The translations under genes and the position numbers were made by a program. The notes under the pieces were generated by a model. That model did not search any database. It was not told where the DNA came from and worked only from the letters and a program-made list of their open reading frames with translations. From Dastarcus helophoroides (taxonomy: Eukaryota; Arthropoda; Insecta; Coleoptera; Bothrideridae): DNA of 64,000 nucleotides. Every line of letters starts with the position of its first letter. Position 1 is the stretch's first letter. Shown here in pieces: positions 37,014-49,176 of this stretch. Location of the stretch: NCBI GenBank assembly GCA_028583605.1, contig CM053325.1, positions 40,351,435-40,415,434 of the forward strand, given 5' to 3'.

Positions 37014-39498
37014 AGGGGAAAGGGGGCAGATTCAATCTTGGGGCTCATTCAACCAAGCTCTTTTAAAGGGCACCCTGATTTAAATCTAACTTCGTAAGGC
37101 TCCTATGTAGCTTTTCATACGTCAGAACACTCACTACGGAAGTTATATTGCTCTAAATGTTCATTTTTTAGTGTTTAAACAAAATTGAGCAAAAATCAGA
37201 TTTTCTGTTAAGTTTGTTGATTTTCAATTTTTTGAGACGAATTTTCTAAATTTGATCTGTAACGGGCTGCATTCGATATATGTTAAATAATAGATTGTTA
37301 ATATTTATAGTACCCCCAACGTAAAATTGTAGACAGTGGAAAATAAAATATTTTTTCAAAAATTTTACATGGGTCAGATTCCATCAGCTTTGGATGGGAC
37401 AATTTCAACCATTGGCTTAGTGGGTTCTAACAATCTTAGCGTGGTTTTTGTCCCATGATGTAACTTTTTCTTTTATTGAAGTATTGTATTATTTAGGATA
37501 ATTATAAATTATGGAAAAAAAAAATTATTTTGAAGTTTGATGAGTATACGTTTAAAAATCCGATTAAAGATGTTTCGCTCCATAATAGAATGTGATTTCC
37601 AACTGCAGACATTTCCGTAAAACTTATAAAATACTGTATAGGAAAAGAATTAAACAAATATAATTCAAATGTCAAATTAAATTTTTGTGCCATATATCCG
37701 TTGGTCACTGATATACCACCAGCTGATCAAGGTAACATAGTTTTAAAATTATCAAGTCCAAATTCTGCAGAAAATGTCATTTTTATTTAAGGTTAACCGC
37801 ACATATTACAATGTTTAGTAACACCAACGTTATTGTCTTTGAGTATTGTTTTGAATCTTACTTAAAACATGTTTCACCATTTATTTATTTCACTTGCAAA
37901 ATACATAATGAACCTATTTATGTAGAAAAACCATTTTTGTTAGGCTATATAAAAATATATATACAGTGTGGACCATAAGTAATAGTACACAGAGCAATGG
38001 TGGATTTCTCGAATAAAAATAATGTGATTTAGCCACATTTACCTTATACCAAAAGTTGATATTAACAGAGATACAGGGTGTCAAAGTTAAAAAAAAATTC
38101 GATTTTTTCGTATAATTATGGAATGAATTGTAATATAAGCACCAAATTTGGCACAAGGATTTTTTATGTCGACAAACTCTAATTTGCTAACATATTATCA
38201 ATAGCTGATAGGGGGCGCTACCTGCGCTATCCTGCATAATTCTAAATTATCATAACTTTTTTGTGCACCCACGTATAATAATTTTAAATGGGTTATTTTA
38301 TTTTCCCATATTTTATACGTAAAAAAGGTGTACTTTCTGAAGGTTGAAAGTAATAATAAGACAGCTCTGAAACTAATTTATGTCAAATATTACTTTGCTG
38401 ATAATATTATTACCCAAATTTTGAAAATCTCAATAAAGAAAATCCAAAAAAATAAGACGTAATTTATTTTCTAACATAGAGATGTGAGATATGATCTCTG
38501 AGTCCGCACAAGAAAATTTTAATAGTCTGGGTGGTCAAAGCAGATATTTGGAGATGAATTTCAATAAAAGGCAGCCAGATTTTTAATTGTTTACAATCCC
38601 TTTACATAAAAAAGTTCACTTCCAACATACCTTTTTTTGAAAATAAATTTTGTTTTGGTATTTTCTTTAAATTTGTTTTAGAAATTTAAAAAATGTTTAA
38701 TAATAATATCAGTAGAGTAATATTTGATATAAACTATTTTAGAGTCACTTTTATTACTTTTATTTGGAAACCTACTGCGAAAAATTCACATTTACATAAC
38801 TTAAAATAAAAGGACGGCAAACTTTGAACGCAAATATCTTGAAAACGGTTGCTTGTATCAACATTTAGAAAGTATACCTTATTTACGAAAAAAATGTGGG
38901 TAAATAAAAATATCTATTCAAAATAAGTGTATATGAAGTCGCAAAAAAGTTATGATGCTTTAGAATAAAACAAGGTGGCGCAGGTGGCGCCCCCTATGAG
39001 TTACTGACAATCTGTTAGCAAATTAGAATTTCTTGACCAAGGAAACCCCTGTGTGCAAAATTTCTTGTCTATAGTGAAATGTGTTCATCAGTTATGCGAA
39101 AAAATCACAATTTTTTTTTTAACTTTGACACCCTGTATCTCTGTTAATATCAACTTTTGGTAAAAGGTAAATGAGACTAAATCACGTTATTTTTATACGA
39201 AAAATGTACTCTTGCTCTATGTACCATTATTTATGGTCCACCCTGTATATTTATCTCGTGGTTGCATCATTTGGTTGAATGTACCCCGCTAGTGGGACAC
39301 TTTGAACCATTTCTAAGGTTTTTTTTTAAACGCTGATTGCTGGTACTAAAATTACTTTTAAATCGCTGAAAGTTAGTCAGTCTTGTAAATTAAAGGTTTA
39401 TAGAATACTACCCAGCCCATAGTTACCAGATTTTTTTAATAGAACTTCAAAAATGGCACACTAAACAAAAAATGGCTGATTCTGCCCCCCTTTCCCCT
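37014..39498. mobile_element. Non-autonomous element with AGGGGAAAGGGGG inverted ends, split by a later foldback
   Basis: Left end AGGGGAAAGGGGGCAGATTCA at 37014; right end TGATTCTGCCCCCCTTTCCCCT ending 39498, its near-exact inverse (over 19 of about 21 bases). Between them, minus the inserted foldback at 37962-39247, about 1.2 kb of AT-rich sequence with no coding potential. Internal words such as CATTTGGTTGAATGTACCCC and GACAATTTCAACCATTGG look related to the ends. I could not settle a target duplication. Confidence 0.7.
37962..39247. repeat. 1.3-kb foldback family (GGACCATAA ends), copy 2
   Basis: Ends TACAGTGTGGACCATAAGTA at 37962 and TTATGGTCCACCCTGTA at 39247, in a TATA context. Internal blocks match copy 1 throughout, in the same order. 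It interrupts the element at 37014-39498. Confidence 0.9.
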
Positions 39499-42400
39499 AA
39501 TTATACATAATCTTTCAATGAAAATTTGATGCCTCATATAGATTTATGTAAAATTCTAAAATTGGCGTTGACGAGGGCTTGAAGGATGAACATATCAAGT
39601 TGACGTGAACTTCAAGAATGCTCCTCCCTAAATCGTCGCGTCTCGGCAAATTCTAAAAGATTTTTCGGTATTCCAATTATAATGAGGTCAAGTTATCATT
39701 AAAAGAAGCTGCATATTGGTCAAAGTAATATAATCGAATAATATTTTTTATTTCCTTTACATGTGTATCTTTCGATAATTTCGGATTTTATTTAACTCGT
39801 AGAATGAGATTACATATTTTGTTTAGTTTGAGGTGATGCATTTGTTGTGAAGTATATTTTTTTTAGTGGGAGTGCAAATTAGGGATATTTTAAGATTTCG
39901 TTAACATGTTAGAACTTTTCAAATGCAAAGCAATCAAAGGTTTCTTATATTTCTTTAAATTAACATTAGTGTAAAGATATCAAATACAATATTCTGCTTT
40001 TCGAAAAGTTTTTTTCTGAAGAACTATTTCCTCGAGTATAAATCTATCCAAATTTCTAAACGCGTAATTTGTTTTATCCAAATGAGACCACGCTGTATAG
40101 AGGATGAGTCATTGTACGCTAAAACAACTGTAGCTCCTAGAGATTCTTCGGTAAGAAAAATATTTTTAATTCGAAGGTACATCAACATAAGGCTCACATT
40201 CTAAAATTATTTTTAACTTTACAGAATTAACATATACAGAGTGGTACATGTTTCTTGGTACTAAAATTATTTTTATAATCAAAATCATTGTAGCAACTAC
40301 AGGGCATTACCGTACTAGTGACCCACCCTGCACAATTACATATTTTTTTCATTTTAACCACAAAAAAATAGAGACGTCCTACGCATTATCCGAAATATAA
40401 GCCATAAGTACATATTGGAACAACATAAAGTTCTAGATGATCGCCTATCAACCATTGATACAAATAATTCGGTAACAAAACTTTCGGAACGGAAAATTTC
40501 GGTGCAATCCAGTTTGGTTCAGTGAAAAGTTTTATCAATGGAGACCGTTTATTCTACAGATCATTCAAACCCATTAATTCGTTACTAGAATTTTTTCCAA
40601 TAATTAAAATTTAACCCCGTTTAAAACGGTAGTTCACCGCCAAGTATCTTATTCCTCTTAATCGGAATGCTCCCAAAAGCATAATAATGTCATTATTTGT
40701 AAGTGGATTTTATGTAGGTACATAATTTATTTTATAATAAAAGTGGTAGCTTTAAAAAACATATATTATGATCTTCTACATATTACGTCATTTTTTCGAG
40801 AAAATAGAAATCGTGGATTTTGAGTCAGTTTGAGAACATTTCGTACCATTTTTTAAAAATTATATGAACCGTTGAATCCAGACTTATCTTTCTTGATTAT
40901 TTGCTCATTGGCCCCCACTTTTAACTTCAGATTCGTGTTCAGCAAAAAAAATACTCTAAAAAATCATAGTCCCGTCCCCAACACACATCACTTTTTTTTT
41001 GGATATTTGAAACTTTGATTAGGTCACCTGATTTGATATTTTGCAAGCCTAACTAAATTGGGGTTAATAAATATTTTACTTACATCACATTCCTGATTTT
41101 CTATTTTATTAAATTATACATTAATAAATAATAATAATAATAATATCATAGTCACTATAAAATAATTCGATAATAATGGAAAACAGTAATTTCTTAAAAA
41201 TATAACTCAAGACAATGGAGAATAACCACAATTTTAGATTTTCAGTTCACGGTATACTACACTGAAAACAAATAAACACTGCATTTAAATTATTTCGATA
41301 TCTTATATAGTTTTCAAAATATTTAATTTATTAGATTGATTTCCGCTGGTGGACTGCGCTCCATACTGTGACGTCATAATACATGTTCGCACGTATTGTT
41401 GCATTTATGCTCGCACTGTTTAAGCACTAAAACTTGCTAAAACTCTTAACATGCCCAATCAAAAAAGTAGGAAATATTGCTTTGTGCCAAATTCTGTAAA
41501 CATGATAACAAATGCACAGGAAAAATTTATTTTTGTTGTTTTATTTGACGCCAAAATTCGAAAGAAATAACAAAAGCTGTGAGGCGTGTACTGTTGGGAA
41601 GATTACGTTGATGTATGAAACAAATATTGCTTATTACTAAATGTCGTATTGCTAATTGTCACAATTATTTTTTTTTGGAAAAGAAAATGTTCATGTTTAT
41701 TTATCACTATTATTAGGTTCTTATGTTACAGGTAGGTGCCAGCGTTGGCAATAACTTAATTTAGATAATTTTTCACCGACAACGCTTGACTTTATATTTC
41801 CTATGATTAACTAAGGTTACTAAAATATCTGTGTTTTACAGTTTTAAGCTCTCAAAATTGTCAAGAAAAAATAACTTCTTTTTCCACCATTTTGGTATTT
41901 AGACACACAAGGTGATTCAAACTTTATTGTACGTATTTTAGGAGCGGATTTTTAGGGTGAAAATAAGACTTGTTTTTACAAAAATGTATTCTAAAGTGAA
42001 GCCATGCATCTGCGAGCTACAATCATTATAATTTGTGCAAGAAAAAAATCAATTATATCAAATTACGACTACAGTTAATGAAAATCTTCCGAAAATTTGC
42101 GATCCCCTTTTTTTTTAAATATAATTTAAACCCAATTTTAGGGGAGACAGAGAAGCTTTACACATTACAAGAAATTTTAAATTCTGTTGCCTGAAACGAC
42201 CAATTATTCCTAGATAAATATTGCGATTACTTTTTGAAAAATGTTCCTTATTATAGTCACCAAAACGTCGAATATCTTAAATAATTCTCTTGTCACTTCT
42301 GCTCCGAGAAACAAACACAATAACTACAACGATGAAACAGTACAAAAATACTAAAAGGAAAATATTAATAAAAAACATGAATCTGCAACTTTGTTAAAAT

Positions 42401-43002
42401 GGCAGGTTTCTAGATCGTTTTCTGATTCAAAAACCTAATTTAACAAATTTTATTAAAATCATTTGAGCCAGTTCGGTGATAAAATATATTTTCGTGAAAA
42501 AGTTTCCTAGTGGTCAAACCCTTTAAATACGAGAGATTTACGTCCAGAAAATGGATACTCTAAATCGCCTAACGCCTAACTTATTAAAAACATCAGGTGA
42601 ACATGAGAAATGATTATCCCAAAATGTTATTAAAAAGGGGCGATACCTAGAACAACTTAACTCATTTATTAGTGTAAAAGGTAAAACATAAAAGTTTCCT
42701 GTAGTACAAAATTAAAGCGGTCGGTCTGCACCGCGAGTGTGGTATCGTATATGTAATATGACGTCAGTAACGAAACGCGCGCTCGCAAATTATTTGAAAT
42801 TAACTGATATTAATAACTTTGTAAATTGAAAACTACTTGGTCTATTTGACTGAAACAAAAACGTTCGTTTTCCTAGACATCTTAGCTACATTTTCACAAA
42901 TTTTCAAGAGGTTTTGCCTACCCATGGACATTGTCCATTGTACAGGATTTTTAGAGTATGATATACTCAGCATAGAAGTTTTTTTTTCAAAAAATCGCCT
43001 CT

Positions 43003-43050
43003 CTCTTCTCTCTCTCTCTCTATCTATCTCTCTTTCTTTCTCTCTTTCTC
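43003..43050. repeat. CT-rich microsatellite
   Basis: Runs of TCTCTCTCTCT interrupted by ATCT and TTTC. About 380 bases beyond the donor side of exon 43428-44048. Confidence 0.85.
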
Positions 43051-43427
43051 GTATCTACCTTCCACATTCCTTGTTGGTCAGTTAGTATGTATAAGGTGAA
43101 TGTTGCTCAGATATTCCTTAGATGCAATGATGGGAAATTTAAACTTTGAAACTTATACACCTTGATTGCTTATAATTCACTTGTGTTAACCAACCAATAT
43201 CAAATATATCACACAATATCGACCTACCTGATTGCTAACAATTTATAAAACTTTACAATTTAGAATTAACTGGATTTTCTGATTTATATTATACCTTAGG
43301 TATTGGTATTTTAGATAAATGAAATGAAATATTGGTGCAATAATAATGCAAAGCTTTAAAGTTGCAATAATACAGTGTAAAATGAAAGGAAAAAAACGTT
43401 AGACTTCTACAAAATAGTCAATTTTAC

Positions 43428-44048
43428 CTGCTCGAGCAGAAGAAGATGATGTGTACCTCCGGCTCATGTCGTCAACTTCAATGTTAACTTCAACACCAAC
43501 AGTAAAGTCGGTTACAACAGAATCACTAATAAAAACTGGTTCTACACTGTAAACTTTTTCTAAGGCAGTGCCGTGATGTTCAACATTTGGCTTATGTATG
43601 TAAGGAATTACTGCTTCTAATTCTCTGGGATTATTGATGTGCAATAAAGGTTCAACCGCTTTAATCTGTTGTAAAGAGTGTTTTTCTGTAAAAGTTAATT
43701 CCTTTTTCTGGTCGTTGTCGCCCTTTTCTTCTTTTTCTTTTAATCCACTTTTAGAAGTTGCCTCTACTTCAAAATATTTTGATTTTGTTGTATCAGATGT
43801 GTCTTTTTCTATTAAATGTGCTTCAGTCAATTTATTGGATTCCCCTTTTTTGCACTTTTCATAAAAATGACTCTCCTTTGTATCTTCAGAGATTCGACAC
43901 TTCTCTCTTTGATTTTCTTCAGACTTTAGTAGGTCAAGTTCAAACTTCTGTTTCTTGTTCTGAGGAGATGGGTTTCTTGTTACATGCGTAGTGGGTTCTG
44001 TAGATGTTGAAATTAACTGAAATTCGCTAGTACCAGATTTTGCTGCTC
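43428..44048 (-). CDS. Unc-89: Unc-89 exon: charged linker after the PH domain
   Basis: Encodes 207 codons of low-complexity linker, phase 1 at both ends, so it could be skipped without breaking frame. Acceptor is ...TATGGCAG, donor GTAAAA. The peptide opens GAAKSGTSEFQL, is rich in Lys, Glu, Ser and Thr, holds no recognisable domain, and ends in DMSRRYTSSSSARAG. The run YTSSSSARA with an upstream Arg pair already shows the Arg-Arg/Tyr/Ser style that the next exon repeats many times. It sits between the PH domain and the Ig array, where disordered regions are known in invertebrate obscurins. An ATG in the intron side of the acceptor makes the reading frame appear to start here; I do not think it is a real start. 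Confidence 0.85.
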
Positions 44049-44110
44049 CTGCCATAAAACAAAAGCATAAATGAATAAAATTAACAATGCTGATGTTATA
44101 TAAAACATAC

Positions 44111-44264
44111 CGTATTCGCTAGCGATTTGTTCTATTTCACTAAGCCAAAATTCTTTAACGTGCTCCCGATGAGATCTAAGCTTCAATGAATTTCCAAGTG
44201 CCTTGTCTATGAATTCAAATGTAAAGTCGTCTTCTTTACAGTCTTTAATTTCAATTTGGGGTAA
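44111..44264 (-). CDS. Unc-89: Unc-89 exon: C-terminal half of PH domain
   Basis: Fifty-one codons plus one base. Acceptor TTTCAG ends at 44265 and donor GTATGT starts at 44110. The peptide begins LPQIEIKDC, continues through DFTFEF (the usual PH strand before the last turn) and LKLRSHREHVKEFWLSEIEQIA. The last part has the invariant Trp of the PH C-terminal helix in the expected WLSEIE setting. In obscurin family proteins this PH domain follows the Rho-GEF (DH) domain. The exon starts in phase 0 and ends in phase 1, and the G left over joins GA of the next exon to give Gly. The next intron is only 62 bases. Confidence 0.85.
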
Positions 44265-46196
44265 CTGAAATTTTTTACAAAAAATATTTTAATTCAAATT
44301 ACATTTCAACAAATTTTTGAAGAACAATTTTTTTTTAATATTTAAAAATTAAAACTACACTCATTAAGAACGGTTTGTAAATATTTATTATTAGAGTCAC
44401 GTTTTTGTTAGCTAAACCTATACTTCAAGCAGTCATCTCATAAATATCTTTGAATAATATCCATTCCATTCTGCAATAGAATTGAATATTTACTCAGTGT
44501 GGATAGATTAATGTATTGGGTTTTGTCGCTATATATACGGACTGCCTCATCTAGAATGGCAAGAAACGAGGGCGATTACGTGGTTAAATAGGTAACTAAA
44601 TAGAAAAATAAAAAATAAATAAAAATAAACACTAATTATGGTTGAATTTTGACACATATGTTTATTAGGAACTTATTATTTTTCTTGACTGAAAGGACCT
44701 AAATGTTGTGACCGCTATAAACAAGTGTAGCATCGAAAGTATATTTCTTAATAATATATGGTGTAGGTTTTTTTTAAGACATAGGCTAACTTTTTTATTT
44801 GAAACAAGAGACTAGTATTTCGATTGCCAAATTGTAGGAAATAACTTGACCAAGCAAAATGTACCAATAAATAATGCTTTAATATGTTTCCATATTTGTT
44901 CAAAAGATAATAAAGCAATATTTTTTTTTAATGACAACACCGGGTTCTTCATTTTTTATACATAGTTTAACAGATCTTTAAATTCTAAATAAAAAGTGTT
45001 CACTCACGTTTTTTGTTGGGAGTAGCCGTTTTCCAAAAGTCAGCAAAAGAACTAAAATAATCTGCAGTTGGCAGAAACTAAAAAACTAACATCACAGTAG
45101 TAACCATTGGACGTGAAACGAAAATTGTGCTGTTCATAATTATGCTGTCATTATGTTACATGAAAGCTGATGCATTTAAATGTGTATAATAATAATAATA
45201 AATACAAAAAATAAAAAGTTGTATTGTTGTTGATTGTTTGAAAACGGTTACTCCAAATGAACAAATGTAACAGAATACTTTTTGTTGAGAATTTAAAGAT
45301 CTATCACACTTGATTTAAAAATTAAAAAATGAGGCATTGCCATTTAGAAAATACGGTTTTAATATATTTTAAAGAAATTTGGCAGCATAGGAAAGCATTT
45401 TTTAACATTTTCTCACTTAAGTTGTTTTCTACAATTTTGCAATTGGAAGTACCAGTTTCCCGTTTTAAGTAAAAATCGAACCTAACCTAAATCTGACCTA
45501 TGTCAGGTTTTCCTTTAACTACGGATGTATTTCCCCAAAACCGTTCACAGCCATGCACCAATGAATGCTAAAAAAGTAACTGTAAATGTATTTTTAACTG
45601 GAACTAGGTGTGATACGATTTTATGCTGGAATCGTCAATAAGCAATATCCGATTCTGACTTAATTTCTTAAATAGCTCACTGAGCACACCCGTACCTTAC
45701 GAAAGAGTCGTTGCGTCGCGTCGTCTATTTATGACAGACGTAACTAAAAGGTGAAAAAACTACACTGTAATTTAGTTTTTACTTAACGTTCGAAGACCAA
45801 TTGTATGAGCATTACTGTCATATAAAATTATTTAAATATTTATCTTTAAGAAAAAAGCAATTTTAGTCTAACTCAAAAATTATTTTACGGTGTGTCCCAC
45901 CGATAATCCCCGCGATCGATATCTACAAAAGTACTCATCTAAAAATTAGAAAATTTGGCAACTTGCCAAAGTCGGTGAGGTTAACACAACTAAAACTTTA
46001 GCAAAGTTTCAATACTTATGGCTCTATTTCGTAGATCTGCGAAATTCTTTGTATGTTTCTTCAGAAGGCAGGTATTAATTTCATATTTATTAATTATTAA
46101 TTTCATGAATTTAGAATCATTATACTGAGTGTTGAATTCACGACTAGCTTAAATGAAACACCTAGATATTTAAGCAGTAACTTATGCAGATTTAAA
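44265..46196 (-). other. Intron or upstream sequence of Unc-89
   Basis: Apart from the tentative exon at 45008-45051 nothing coding was found. About 45890-46196 is an inverted relative of 63435-63915 and ends where the Dong array starts. Confidence 0.6.
45008..45051 (-). CDS. Unc-89: Possible 44-bp Unc-89 exon, PH-domain strand
   Basis: Tentative micro-exon. On the minus strand a pyrimidine/T-rich tract ending TTTTAG precedes 44 bases, and GTGAGT follows. Read so that it ends in phase 0, which the next exon at 44111-44264 requires, it gives a hydrophobic run LLLTF followed by GKRLLPTKN. That resembles a PH-domain beta strand and turn just before the strand LPQIEIK in the next exon. It must start with two bases that complete a split codon. 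The exon carrying the rest of the PH domain was not found to the right. The match could be chance because the stretch is short. Confidence 0.45.
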
Positions 46197-46199
46197 TTA

Positions 46200-48287
46200 C
46201 CAACCTGCATTGCGAATAATTACCGACCAATAACATGCTTATCAGTTATCTATAAACTCATCACCAAAATATTCTCCGATAAAATTTATGAGCATCTAGT
46301 AAATAACAATCTTCTACCAGCTGAGCAAAAAGGTTGCTCCAGGGGTTCTTTGGGATGCAAGGAGCACCTGTTATTAAATAAGCTAATTATGGAAGACAGT
46401 AAAGAAAAGAAAAGGGGATTGGCCATGGCTTGGATAGACTACAAAAAAGCGTTTAACAGCATTCCACACAGTTGGATAAAACAAGCTATGCAAATATATC
46501 ATCTAGATCCCGAAATAGTCCACTTCTGCACAACGGCTATGGAAAAATGGAATACGAGAGCAAGATTGACAACAGAACAAGGAGTGATAGAAACTAATAC
46601 CATAAATATCAACAGAGGAATCTTCCAAGGTGACTCGCTGTCCCCCCTTTTGTTCTGCATATGCTTAATACCCTTATCAAGAGAGCTGCGTGAAAGTGAC
46701 CGCAAATATAAAGTACAGAAAACATCGGTTCACCATTTACTATACATGGATGATCTAAAACTCTTCAGCTGCAATGAAGGTGGAGTTAATGACATGTTAG
46801 GCATTGTGAAACAATTCAGTGAAGATGTCAATATGCAATTTGGACTGGACAAGTGCGCCAAGGTAGTCATACATAAAGGGCAGATTAAATACACAGAAAA
46901 CCTACAGATGGACAAACAAACTGAAATTAAAAACCTTGAACCTGAAAAGGCATATAAATATCTAGGAGTGACAGAAAACCGTGACATCGAACATGCCGAG
47001 ATAAAAGATAAGATAAAAAAAGAGTATGTTCGAAGAATTAGGTTAATACTAGACACAGAGCTTACAGGAAAAAATAAAATAACAGCGATTGGTAATCTAG
47101 CAATGCCCGTACTAGAATATAGTTTTGGTATTATAAATTGGACAAAAGAGGAACTTAGGCAATTGGACAGGAAGACCCGTAAGCTACTGACCACGTATAA
47201 GTTACTACATCTCAGAGCAGACGTGGATAGACTTTACTTACCTAGATTAGAGGGGGGTAGAGGACTTCGTAAAGTAGAAACAGCATATAAAGTAACAATA
47301 TTATGACTATCCACATATATCTTAAAGAAGAAAGATGACAGCCTAGTAGATATAATTAAGAAAATTAAAAACTTAAAGCCCAGCCAGAAAAACATAATAT
47401 CGGAGGCAAACCACATACAGACCAGTTATGAAATTGTGCCACCAGGCAATAATAGCACTGAATTAGCTATCAAAAACCAAAAGAAATATTTAAAGGCAGC
47501 CATAATAGAGGAACATAAAACAAAATGAAAAGAAAAGCCCCTACATGGAAACTTCTTAAAAATAATCCATAAGCCCACCATCAATCAACAAGGCTCATTT
47601 GAATGGCTAAAGTATGACAAAATGAAAGGGGAAACTGAGGCTTTTATAACCGCTGCACAAGACCAAGCTTTACGAACCAAATACTATGACAAAAGAATAT
47701 TGAAAATAAATACTGATGACACATGTAAAATCTGCAAACAAGAAAAAGAACATATCGAACATATAGTCTCTGCATGCCCTCAGCTCGCCAAAACAGAATA
47801 TGTCAAAAGACACAATAAAGTATGCACATACATACATTGGGCTGTGAGCAAAAATTATGGTATAGAAGTTTCTGCTAAATGGTATCAACATGAGCCTCAA
47901 CCTACGCAGTCGAAAGGGAATATTGTGTTGTTATACGACCAACAAATATACACTGATCGAACCATTTATGCTAATAAACCTGACATAGTCATCAAGGACC
48001 TGAAAAGTGGCACTTGTTTGATAGTCGATGTGGCAATTTCTGCTGATAGCAATGTAAATAGTAAAGAAGTAGAGAAAATAATAAAATATAGAGATCTGGA
48101 AATAGACATCCAACGTATGTGGAAATTAAGAACAAAAATAATACCCATAATTGTAGGATCTTTGGGTACTGTGTCAGAGAGGTTCATATACAATGTGAAT
48201 GATATTCCTCGAAACATCAATAGAATTATAATTCAAGAAACAGCATTATACGGCGCTGCAAATATATTGCGTAAAGTTCTTGGATGA
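46200..48287 (+). pseudogene. Dong copy A protein: RT, Cys-His motif and endonuclease, two stops
   Basis: One frame throughout, broken only by TGA at 47304 and 47526. It reads NNYRPITCL, EQKGC with CKEHLL, MAWIDYKKAFNSIPHSW, GIFQGDSLSPLLFC, the catalytic box LLYMDDLKLF, MQFGLDKC and YLGV (RT motifs 2-7), then GGRGL. After the second stop come CKICKQEKEHIEHIVSAC (C-x2-C-x8-H-x4-C) and the nuclease motif KPDIVIKD...LIVDVAIS, the P-D...D of the restriction-like fold, with KYRDLEIDIQRMW and VIPI-like IIPIIVGS. About 300 codons of the N-terminus are missing. Stops both fall at sites where Trp (TGG) would be plausible. Opposite strand to Unc-89. Confidence 0.92.
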
Positions 48288-48364
48288 AAGTAGCATCTGA
48301 TCTGAGGAGCCGGGTAGGTTCCTGATGAGAGATTGCCGGGAAATGGGTTTCCCGAGTTAACGAA

Positions 48365-48418
<54 letters not shown>
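48365..48418. repeat. (AAT)18 microsatellite between Dong copies A and B
   Basis: Uninterrupted. It is the 3' end of copy A and the 5' flank of copy B. Confidence 0.98.
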
Positions 48419-48540
48419 CATCCCGTGTGAGGTTGCTAGTCCTCCATCGGGCGCCTCCCCAGGTGGCGGATAGGGGAACGCTTTCCAGATATGGATGGCA
48501 CCGGGGAAATAAAATACCCGGGGCTGACCAAAATTAGCAA
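48419..48540 (+). promoter_or_regulatory. Conserved 5' untranslated start of Dong copies B and C
   Basis: Begins CCGTGTG directly after the AAT tract and shares GGTTGCTAGTCC, GGGCGCCTCCCCAGGTGGC, GGATAGGG and CAGATATGG with 52361-52480. GC-rich with CCACC/GGTGG able to pair. In R2 and some other LINEs the 5' end carries a self-cleaving HDV-like ribozyme; the motif GTCC...GGATAGGG is suggestive only, and I could not fold a full ribozyme. Confidence 0.6.
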
Positions 48541-48645
48541 GTAGCGTCTGATCCTAAAAGGGCGGCTACAAACAGCGTTTGTTCTTCAGGTGAGAAGCGG
48601 CTGAACAAGAACCTGGCGGTAGGTATAAAATGCAAACCCACTAAA

Positions 48646-49176
48646 ATGGAGACTAATAATCATAATGCCTCGGAAATCGCTTCGGGTATGCGATATAACA
48701 CCCGCGCTGGACGTTTGAGGACTGGGCGCCCAGTGATAAATGAGTCACATGTACTCGTAGAAACCAGTGAAGCAAGTGGCACTGGCCTACGTACGGCTAC
48801 CACAAGAAAACTCCCAAAGCCCGCACAACAACAAGAAGCTCAACCAGCTGAAAGTGCCTCCCAAGCTGATCTTGGGACCACTTAAGTAGGCAAACAACGC
48901 CAGCGCATGCAATGGACAAACGATATAAATACTTTCATCATGCGCCAATACTATATAATTACCAATTTAAAAACAAATCTAACCGGATACCGTCAACAAT
49001 TACATGAGGTCTTTTGTCAATATTATCCACATTTGCAATTGACAGAGCAAAGAATAGCAGACCAGCGACGAGCTATTACTGTTAAAAACTTAATACCGAA
49101 ACCGATACTGGATGAACTGAGAGAAGAGGCCGCGAACATCTTACGGCCCACCTGCAATAGTACTTGTCAACAGTAA
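48646..49176 (+). pseudogene. Dong copy B N-terminal region
   Basis: ATG at 48646 opens METNNHNASEIASGMRYNT; a TAA at 48883 interrupts but the same frame continues with RMQWTNDINTFIMRQYYIIT, YRQQLHEVFCQYYPHL and TEQRIADQRRAITVKN. That Trp-led helix set followed by an x-Q-R-(I/L)-x-D-Q-R-R segment is typical of R4/Dong N-termini and is thought to bind DNA. The second stop is at 49174, after which the frame is lost until the RT. Confidence 0.75.

Larger units (their letters stand above)
36640..43427 (-). other. 6.8-kb Unc-89 intron with nested transposons
   Basis: Holds the nested elements at 37014-39498. Elsewhere: diverged repeat pieces at 40089-40330 and 40896-40999, an AAT run near 41125, and a CT-rich microsatellite at about 43003-43050. 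41000-43000 shows nothing else I recognise. Confidence 0.65.
4400..45051 (-). other. Unc-89: Unc-89 (obscurin) gene, middle portion, exons spread over 40 kb
   Basis: Gene-level entry. Reading right to left, the exons encode the C-terminal part of a PH domain, about 675 residues of charged and Ser/Tyr-rich linker, and a string of I-set Ig domains. This order (DH-PH, linker, Ig array) is that of Unc-89/obscurin, the giant M-band protein of muscle that links myosin filaments to signalling and membrane systems. Titin, projectin and Stretchin-Mlck lack a PH domain at this place. Exons at 44111-44264, 43428-44048, 35512-36639, 32529-32816, 29471-29722, 25592-25733, 25307-25491, 23677-23928, 22263-22443, 20520-20653, 20137-20346 and 4400-4859 join in frame, about 1,335 codons in all. 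SH3 and DH exons should lie to the right, and the remaining Ig, FN3 and kinase exons to the left. The family call rests on domain order and remembered similarity to the fly protein, not on a search. Confidence 0.88.
46197..48418 (+). mobile_element. R4/Dong-clade non-LTR retrotransposon copy A, 5'-truncated
   Basis: Starts inside the RT domain (NNYRPITCL) right against unrelated sequence and ends in 18 AAT units (48365-48418). After the last codon a 3' untranslated part of about 75 bases precedes the AAT tract. R4/Dong elements encode one protein with an N-terminal DNA-binding part, RT, Cys-His motif and a C-terminal restriction-like nuclease, and known Dong copies insert in TAA repeats. Coding pieces are listed separately. 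Best preserved copy of the array. Confidence 0.9.

Noticed and set aside
43399..44055. ATG at 44055 as a start codon for a separate protein
   Set aside because: It lies on the intron side of a clear acceptor, and the phases on both sides join the exon to the PH and repeat exons.
46499..48220. Minus-strand frames opposite Dong copy A (for example 46730-47194, 47966-48220)
   Set aside because: They mirror the conserved plus-strand RT and nuclease coding region and have no family resemblance.
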